IMG/VR virus record: IMGVR_UViG_3300010354_000475
Location: 1-28,062 of that record
Reading direction: 5' to 3' (one strand)
DNA length: 28,062 nt
Origin: a virus
Shown here: positions 24,501 through 28,062 of the stretch, in pieces
Layout: every line of letters starts with the position of its first letter
How positions within the stretch are numbered: the stretch's first letter is position 1
The notes under the pieces: generated by a model
The model's database searches: none
Seen by the model: only the letters and a program-made list of their open reading frames with translations
What the model was told of the DNA's origin: nothing
Program-made: the position numbers and the translations under genes

Positions 24501-26161
24501 GAAGATGATATAGAAGAATTATAACTAAAGTTAAATTTATTGATTTCACGTTCAACCTCATATACTAAAGTAGTATCTAATTCAAAATTAATAGCACAAG
24601 TAAAGGAAAACTTTCCATCTACAGATTCAACATTACCAAAAAATTCAGAAAATCCCAAATCATCTGTTCCCGGAACTAACTGTGGTCTAGATGAAATTAA
24701 TTTTACAGAATCTCCTTTATAGAAAATATGTTGATCATACACTTCAATCAAATAAGTATTATTAATAATATTATTCTTAATAATACTTTTAACTTTATAT
24801 TTTGGTGCAATGTTAAATTTCCAATTATTAAAAGCAGGTTCTTGAATATCCTTTCCTAAAGTTCTTAAATTAATTCTGTTACCTTCTACAATATAGTGAG
24901 AATTGTCAGATGTTGTTGCTTCAGACAAAACACCAGTAATTCTAAATTTAATTGGATTCTCATCACTTCCTACAGTATTTCCACCTTCACAATAATAATC
25001 CAAATAAATTGAATTTCCCTGAGGTATTTCTCTATCAATTCCAGAGCAACCTATAAATTGATTAAGATTTTTTCTTTGATATGAGATAATAGAGATCAAT
25101 CCATCATCAAATGTAACTCGTAAAATACCATTAGTCTCTGGAAATCCATATGTTGAATCAACTGTAATGACAGTTGATCCCTGAGAAACTTTATCAGTAA
25201 TAAATGTTTTTGGACCGATTACAAATTCACCATAGACAGAACCTTTTAGGTTGATATCTTTATTATAATCAAAATCTAAACTTACAGAATAATAAGTTTT
25301 ATCTTTTCTAGAAATTGTTTCTACTTTATTTACTGTCCCGAAAGCATATGAAATAAAGTCTTTACCATTTATAACCAAAGGGTTTTGATAGATTGTCGTA
25401 TCTACAAGATCCAAAGGATCTCCTTCTATTGCTTCTATTACTAACTCTTTATTAACTCTATACTGAGCATCTGATGAGCGAATTAAAAAATCTCTAGGTC
25501 TAATAATTTCAACTTCATCATTAAAAAGAGCCTTAAAGAGTATTTTAAACGAATCATCAGTTCCCTTAGATGAATAAAAATCTTTCAGTTGCTTAATGAA
25601 AACATTTTCATTAAGATCGATTTTGGAAGTTGTATTTTTAAAGAAATTTCTATTTTCAAATCCAGGTGCAAATTGCTTTTTAATTTTATTAAAAAACTCA
25701 TTCAAAAATAAAATATTTAAATTTTTAACAACAGACCTAGATGTATGATCTCCAGCAACAGACTGTTCAAAATTTAAAGAATTGTCGTAAGAAGTAATTC
25801 CACTAAACCCTCTTACACAATCGACAAATGAATTTTGTGTTTTAGATTTATAAAGAATAACTTCAGAATCAATCTGAATTAGACCATACCTATCAGGAAA
25901 TCCACTGGTGCTATCAACAGGTATTACAGTATCTACAAAACTAATATTTGATCTAATATTAGTGGTTTCAGTTAAATTAGTATTATTATCTAATTTGACA
26001 TACTGATCAATATTTTGAAGTATGTCTAAAACTCCACCTTGATATTCCTGACCTTTATAATATTCAGAAAATAACTCTTCGACCAAAGGATAATCTTCCT
26101 TTACAAAATTAGGAAGTTGATTTTTTAGTATGTTACTAATGTTAATCCTTGCTTTCTTCAT
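12596..26161 (-). CDS. 7: Giant gp7-position baseplate wedge protein (4521 aa) built of repeated modules
   Basis: This protein sits between gp6 and gp8, the T4 gp7 slot, but is over four times longer than T4 gp7 (1032 residues). The N-terminus (RINISNILKNQLPNFVKEDY, then EYYKGQEYQGGVLDILQNID) and the segment FYSSKGTDDSFKILFKALF resemble the start of large virion proteins at this site in T4-like cyanophages. The rest is a beta-rich mosaic. It has a YHYH-like domain (about 1285-1400) and six HxxxTGE modules (near 620, 874, 982, 1802, 1964 and 3124). More than ten GxGY-type modules lie mainly at 775-1190 and 3500-4280. There are three EYGR-type modules (about 2730-3060) and GE-type modules near 2490-2540 and 4112-4165. 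The start follows the gp6 stop by four bases, with a weak AGAGA. The gene symbol is positional: homology to T4 gp7 is not shown here. Structural role is confident, detailed function inferred. Confidence 0.78.
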   Translation of the reverse strand: MKKARINISNILKNQLPNFVKEDYPLVEELFSEYYKGQEYQGGVLDILQNIDQYVKLDNNTNLTETTNIRSNISFVDTVIPVDSTSGFPDRYGLIQIDSEVILYKSKTQNSFVDCVRGFSGITSYDNSLNFEQSVAGDHTSRSVVKNLNILFLNEFFNKIKKQFAPGFENRNFFKNTTSKIDLNENVFIKQLKDFYSSKGTDDSFKILFKALFNDEVEIIRPRDFLIRSSDAQYRVNKELVIEAIEGDPLDLVDTTIYQNPLVINGKDFISYAFGTVNKVETISRKDKTYYSVSLDFDYNKDINLKGSVYGEFVIGPKTFITDKVSQGSTVITVDSTYGFPETNGILRVTFDDGLISIISYQRKNLNQFIGCSGIDREIPQGNSIYLDYYCEGGNTVGSDENPIKFRITGVLSEATTSDNSHYIVEGNRINLRTLGKDIQEPAFNNWKFNIAPKYKVKSIIKNNIINNTYLIEVYDQHIFYKGDSVKLISSRPQLVPGTDDLGFSEFFGNVESVDGKFSFTCAINFELDTTLVYEVEREINKFNFSYNSSISSSNNTYLTDVQNVYRDSEGSLYVASQSLPTYTSDILPITDDTIVLSSSVYISEDLNQNDPEKIDKILNIGRHTFKTGDAVYYQSGTGNNKLNLSEGIYYVKVVGSINNPTQIKLSSSRTNIDNNIFLDVSLKSPSLVGSSNKLYKSTNEIIYFQNSLKNSLTSSRFEKFISPKNLIKKINTPLESKEKKPTSPGPTGILVNGIEIVNYKSNDFIYYGSIKDIKVKSPGSDYDIITPPQLNIIDKNGSGASAICHINGSLTRIDILNGGFDYEATPTIEISGGNGIEAEVSPNMSTFEHSMPFSAKEGSSQINFSTDTITFNVRHKFYDGEEIKYDYTQVPLEGLRKEISYYVAPENDYSVKLYSTYQDSIKKINPINLQSPNVLGTHYLISAQKKSTIGSINIVRSGSGYSNKKTVTSSENINIFSNVINIKNHGYQTGETLVYSTTGSPIVGLATTSQYLAYKVNEDQFKLCQINTQSQDKNFYLKTEQFVNFTGTGSGNHIFNYPPISVKVIGSFKNKKLSPSLLEAQIVPAFRGSITSVFVENGGVGYGSSDIINYNRQPDFVLENGTGAELRPIISQGKISEVLIVNGGSEYTALPVIEVIGKGTGAKLLPIISNGSIVDIEIVSSGINYDPDATVLNVNSAGSGANFEFSIQSWNVNSVERSIQNGNILTSDIFLYDTKNEYDERMTQITHSYAPRKLRENLIVSKEEGGQIFYRKDIENDTRVNNYYHSPIIGWAYDGNPIYGPFGYENPDGSGLPKKIKSGYDLNINKPNRPSINIFPAGFFVEDYDYIGNGDLDEYNGRFCATPEFPNGTYAYFATFGEIDNAFSRDYLRPSFPYLIGNHYKSTPIEFNFDSDNTQNSLVFETINLIRNTTPYGIISKNSSYSYAFNPIEYEEQLNKITRVGNGKIDNINIISGGENYKVGDKITLSEDEFGNKSFAEVTKIKGVGISSISVTFDEISSVEFGSSRDFKTIVGVASTPHQLKDQDVINIIGLNEIFTNNQKNVKSRINVFTNQLSITKNVEPSSVTGIITTFQVSGNLNDYAIKPNDIYISQEGEEIKILNIDLSSSSIRVKRGVGLSTYYSGSTLTEKPRRFEISTVESSSLVNLTDKIYPTNKELYFNPSNSVGLGTVGLSTTIFLNTIPLNYQVAIDTEAEVIIGVTTVLRTGLIFNNPSNASQFKIGDYINLVGSSNISFNSIQKAKVLNVGIGSIIVDYDSSALSGIGVTSFVTKWQIREIGTRSIYLPNHGLKTGEKIAYYANSGTPLGVSTDKISSSSLSDGNEFYVYNYDQDHIGISTVIVGLTTSGEYLNPLGGQGLLYFTSSGSSAYHSFRTNYNVQIGKVIKNIARLTTTKNPSLFFNENIEVSNIPKTNRTIVVKYNKENRRLVINPKAFTVIDVDTSSNSIFIPDHGYSTGDKIIHTTTSEDPDISLLNNQIYYVVVIDINSIKLSETYYEAISINPNIVDINTSSFGEFSLVNPSIKLYRNETIKFDLTDKSLSFVNDEINYSAFRFNLYKDPNFTETFTKTEEDIFFSVKKMGKVGVTNNAAVELKISDKTPSRLYYRFELDNINYNVPNSQLEYIIDEENIDNGSTLLIENSVYSGNHKVYNVGSNFIEYILGERPEKTIYSNSEASISYITDSYSTLGEMHDVKVLSKDRKYRVLPGITSVSTKTGSGAIVFPYSKDIGSAKKVKIENIGFDYSSDYSLRPTGNLPQIIQVEPLSIFKDIKVTSIGKNYTTVPTIIVLDGLTKVQDKQAELKFSPQDSLIEIIQNSSGLYNKTPYLIPINNSNGFNIDPGSTSYNEETKLLTLTFNTAFSSLADFPFSVGSKVLLENFKVSSTFLNESGEIEEATNVRGLNSEDYGYELFEIYLSSAAIGGSGASITIDMSPYLSDGEIPGTYSPINSLGYVVPESYFPTFEVTLQKNNFILGEEVITTSGYTGIVEYWDRENEFVSVLSDDKFVSGDRITGKTSNLSGIVGKVEFFDAEYSTNSFSVVQRGWDTNIGFLNDSVQRIHDSDYYQYFSYVLKSKTQFSEWNDPVSSLNHTVGFKKFGTLDVESLTPSVGFTTVSYSELNSVSDLFEVIDLNSYHDFDMVSENAYNLGGRIVSDQIIFNTREIQDYSESIGNRVLMIDDFSNQFNNIPRAERFAIVDKFPIYQNRHRKYFAYVKDKLFFNERQFSIISLIHDDLNGFVNQYGRLETFNELGTFDFVISGDEGQVQFKPFDYEFNDFDIDLVSYTLFDTFVGLGSTTVTSYNVGSIVNLSNDVSVVPENTTNTVTVASIPISYRASKIILTSNSLDGTYRDSTELNIIHDGVNAYVTEYGRLFTKNINPPVGFATYSAYIQGSNLILDLVPYVGYGSTIEVNAFKLSVRDENATSGGVLSENNARLESGFINIPSGNVGVAITFHNYSYEYGGGYYYMSIQNNSSFKYQSLELSTLNNQTDVYHTQFGSIITDDSLVGLGTFATQIIGRRVYLSFIPSVDANISIRFYYNGIKTITETDIPPNEIVLDLNEAQIVSFNSDYIGTENAIKRSFDLYHKKLPIMKRTFRGNNSSGVNLSADKINIPNHYFSTGEEVVYDFGADEPIGIATTTIAGIGLTDQLPSNLYIVKVNDLSVRVAASASEALKAYPEYLKLTSYGVGSQHSFTGKRGNSRSLITIDNMIQSPIVSAGKTTTLFANVALKDIRVKVNDPSIFIAGDIFKVDDEIMRVKSVGFGSTNTLLVNRFWMGTLPGIHSTGSVCERLKGDYNIIGNKINFYDAPYGKLPIVAENPRYDEVDYLGIQSSSSFSGRIFNKSGTTNSSSITYSDNILLDDLSNEFNGITTVFTLKENGSPVSGISTSNLFVLIKDILQIPNNELRTNNGAFELGLNLSGQTTIVFNKDPEKDFSIIDDINTTNIPSGGIILSVGSTFGGGYQPLKPAGGISQVNSSGQISSISIGSSGSGYRVSGGKEIIVSTASTVSIGTNIIPIVEERGLFSKFAYSGEITCNVGIGTSTYSSPVISYNSISSTITLSKNTEVAIPQSTPVAIKLDALTTELVDIGIRTESNQIYEKYYIGFTTVIGGNISSSFNLVNPGISFTSFYDKFNTSASISVSSGSTVFYLNSIDDIVIGDYISINSSALLKIVGIGNTFIYSETSFGSAVSSGTNVLVRRYSPPEVVFDSPVGYSNIPLVYSTLSGSSGIGTGAKININVGESGEVIDFDIQNSGYGYKKSDILTIPIGGIDGIPTDSSLTFSEFKIFVDSIYNTKFSAWSIGDLLVIDNFDDLFDGNRRVFPIKINGAPRSIRAKRGSTLDIQATLIVLYNDILQIPGEGYTFKGGSIITFPEPPKYEDRVSIIFYRGNEEVDVIDVDLLETVKVGDGLTIVNDQKKFNENLRIVSDVVSSDYANTNPYLGRGISQNIDFLRPVVFSKQNVDLVIDGVNIGKNRDWYETTIYPSTTVIQDIGIGSSEIYVESLKTFFDNDAENMVDKDKFIIKIIDQTPLKGAIATCQVSSGSISSINLIDGGYGYSQAPKVLIQNSPISSGIAYTMSLTSIIDQSGISTTGVSSSILGETIIGVESDTIAILSGISTINPIISYVPITPSTFIVGEELRFEESGLNAVVEVLSANSSNAVGVATISNGVVTNIDITNAGYGYTYGPIKNLEVISNGSGYPETLNPSNSSFYNARLKTSTGVGFGGIVDIIIQNDLITQLPVLNFNADNIKDGGSNYKVGDILEVRTFDNVGVGLTYRNTVLDTPIRFKVTEIKTPLIIIDEPSPEVEIIKNVSFVGDFGEVVGIGTTIVGISSNALIFDLYIPKDSYLRNSIVIGDTIVGSAITISQLNSGDYFVISNSNIGSGVVSLKNDGSISGISTSGDKINNVYQVYSRQIVQIPVNTIGITTYVNRITTLVQSFDPDIINISSYDEVYANYSWGKIANLTDRTDPKEFKTYQDQISGIGSNPIIQRFKNLKYVGYSTVL

Positions 26162-26165
26162 TTTA

Positions 26166-28062
26166 TTATTCTCTGATTAATTTTCCATTCGTATAACTTG
26201 AGGTTGTAATATAATTCGATCCAGAAATATCATTTCCAGATGAAATATTATCAGGAACAGGAGTGGCTGTAATATGATTAGTATCTAATTGCAAATACAG
26301 ATCATGCAAACCTATAACATCGTTCGATTTTGGTGTTGCTGAAACTTCAACAATAGATTCACCTTTATCTATGCTAGTTGAAATAATCTTGATTGGATTC
26401 AAAAGAATCTCACCCTTTTCATAATCTACCATTCCAACATTTTGTCTAACTTCAACTGGATCAACAGATTCCGGAACAATCTTGAATAAGAATATGGTTC
26501 CTTTTTTCATATCCGAGTTTGGTTTATCTGAAAAATAAACCGTATCAGTAATTCCGTTAACTTTAAATCCAGAGGTCTTAATATTGTAACCATTTGAATT
26601 GCTAATATGAAATTCATTGCCGAAGCAAATTTCATATTCTGCAAATTGGTTAATAGAAGCTCTAAAGTCTCTTCTTAAAGAAACTTTTGTAATGTTGGAA
26701 GTAATTGCCTCATCACTATCATCAATTAACTTAAGAACCTTACTATATTTAAACCTTGATCCATACTTATTAATTTCAATAGATTTTGAATATTTACTTA
26801 GATTTGAAATGACTTTATTAGCAACAATTTCTGAATTTGATACCATATTTGTATTGTAGTAGATACTCGTATCTAATTCAATATACAAATATTTTAAATC
26901 AATGACTTCTGTTACAATTCCAGCAACAGAATATTTTTTTAATTTATTTTTTAAGTTCTGAGCAGCACTTGAAGGTAAGAAAGAACCATTTTGTGGTTTA
27001 ACAGCAACAAAAACCTTTCCATATTGTGGTGGGGATAAATCTTCTCCACCAAATACAGAAACTGATTCTAATTCTGGATAAATCAAAGGTATAATTGCTT
27101 TAAAATCACCAGCAGTCACTGCTCTGTTTTGTGCTGCATAATTTTTAGGAGCATAATTACGAATAGATTGAACGGATTCAATTTCTCTTCCACCATCTGA
27201 TATTTGATTAGTAGTAATCAAAGATATTCCACGGGATATAAGTCCAATATTGGAGTTCAATCTTCCGGCAAAATTAAACTGAGATAGTCCATTAGCCAAT
27301 TCACCATTTGATACTACGTAATTAACCGTAATATAATTATTTTCATCAAGTTTTTTACCAAAAATACCATCTCCAAAAATTAATTCATATTTCTGATCTT
27401 GAACTTCTTGTATAAAGAAAACTTTTGAATTTCCATCAACATCAAAAATATCATTAGTTAAGGTATACTTGCTTGAAACATTACTAAAAATGGTTTTTGA
27501 AACTATAACACTAATTAAACTAGTATCGACATTTGAGTTTTCAATAATAAATCTTTGTGGTGGGCTTGGGACATTTGGATTTACAGTAAAATTAGTTGTT
27601 AAGAATGTCCCTTCATAAACATCAACATTATTAAAACTTGCAATTCCATTTACAACAGGAACGGTTATATCCTCAAGAGTCACAAAGGTATAACTTTCTC
27701 CTCCAAAATTTGAACTTGTTGTACATACAATACCCTTATTTAAGGTTACAATTCTGGGTATTGTTGAATAATTTGATACATCTATAAAGAAAGATATATT
27801 TGCCTTTGCTGCAGTTCTTGAACGAGGAACATATCCAATATTTCTTGCAAGAGATACAATGTTCTCTCTAAGAGTTGCACTGTCAATGAATACCTCATTA
27901 CTTACCATATTGGCATTGTAAGAGGATATGTAAGTATTGTATGCAAGAATATCTATCAGGACCGACATATTCGATCCTTCAAAATCATAGTCTGTAAAAT
28001 TTGAATTTGATCTAAGATAATCTTTAATAGAAAGTCTTATTTGATCAAAATCTAAATCCGTA
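26166..28062 (-). CDS. 6: gp6 baseplate wedge protein, 5' end cut by the window edge
   Basis: gp6 forms the continuous inner ring that joins the baseplate wedges and changes conformation when the tail contracts. The frame is open past the window edge: upstream of the first in-window ATG (27968) it encodes LDFDQIRLSIKDYLRSNSNF and DYDFEGSNM. That is the usual N-terminal region of gp6, so that ATG is internal, and only a few residues should be missing (T4 gp6 has 660; 631 are seen). Then come LIDILAYNTYISSYNANMVS and RENIVSLARNIGYVPRSRTA. A baseplate-J-like part follows with YELIFGDGIFGKKLDENNYI and AVTAGDFKAIIPLIYPELES. The C-terminal part is the wedge-ring region. It precedes the giant gp7-slot gene by four bases. 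Confidence 0.94.
   Translation of the reverse strand, partial: TDLDFDQIRLSIKDYLRSNSNFTDYDFEGSNMSVLIDILAYNTYISSYNANMVSNEVFIDSATLRENIVSLARNIGYVPRSRTAAKANISFFIDVSNYSTIPRIVTLNKGIVCTTSSNFGGESYTFVTLEDITVPVVNGIASFNNVDVYEGTFLTTNFTVNPNVPSPPQRFIIENSNVDTSLISVIVSKTIFSNVSSKYTLTNDIFDVDGNSKVFFIQEVQDQKYELIFGDGIFGKKLDENNYITVNYVVSNGELANGLSQFNFAGRLNSNIGLISRGISLITTNQISDGGREIESVQSIRNYAPKNYAAQNRAVTAGDFKAIIPLIYPELESVSVFGGEDLSPPQYGKVFVAVKPQNGSFLPSSAAQNLKNKLKKYSVAGIVTEVIDLKYLYIELDTSIYYNTNMVSNSEIVANKVISNLSKYSKSIEINKYGSRFKYSKVLKLIDDSDEAITSNITKVSLRRDFRASINQFAEYEICFGNEFHISNSNGYNIKTSGFKVNGITDTVYFSDKPNSDMKKGTIFLFKIVPESVDPVEVRQNVGMVDYEKGEILLNPIKIISTSIDKGESIVEVSATPKSNDVIGLHDLYLQLDTNHITATPVPDNISSGNDISGSNYITTSSYTNGKLIRE

Noticed and set aside
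27966-27968. Methionine start of gp6 at this ATG
   Set aside because: The frame stays open to the window edge and the upstream residues match the usual gp6 N-terminal region, so this ATG is internal.
1-28062. tRNA genes, integrase, photosynthesis or other host-derived auxiliary genes
   Set aside because: All space is filled by structural genes, with gaps of 32 bases or less, so nothing of this kind fits.

Overview
The window is one continuous, AT-rich stretch of a T4-like myovirus genome, all coded on the minus strand. The proteins look most like those of marine T4-like phages, above all cyanophages of Prochlorococcus or Synechococcus; a pelagiphage or other uncultured marine myovirus cannot be excluded. 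No host genes, tRNAs, integrase, IS elements, CRISPR arrays or DNA-metabolism genes were seen. The window is a pure virion-structure block, with genes packed end to end and no intergenic gap longer than 32 bases.

Reading along the minus strand (high to low coordinates), the order follows the T4 late region: baseplate wedge gp6 (5' end cut by the window edge), a giant 4521-residue protein in the gp7 slot, baseplate wedge gp8, a 2779-residue DUF4815-type protein where T4 has gp9-gp12, two small proteins (73 and 55 residues), neck proteins gp13 and gp14, and the first 17 codons of tail-sheath stabiliser gp15. gp6, gp7 and gp8 should build the wedge. The DUF4815 protein probably forms the outer baseplate and fibre-attachment or adhesin layer. 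gp13, gp14 and gp15 close the head and join it to the tail. The one convincing promoter is a T4-type late promoter (TATAAATA) just upstream of gp8.

Three things stand out. First, two giant proteins, together about 22 kb, are mosaics of a few recurring short beta-rich modules that also occur in gp8 and gp14. Second, a proline/serine linker plus a large glycine-rich domain sits inside the DUF4815 protein and resembles an adhesin insert. Third, gp14 is split by an apparent one-base frameshift inside a short A/T run, which could be a sequencing error or a real lesion. I found no sign of a new enzymatic or defence system. The novelty here is in virion architecture.
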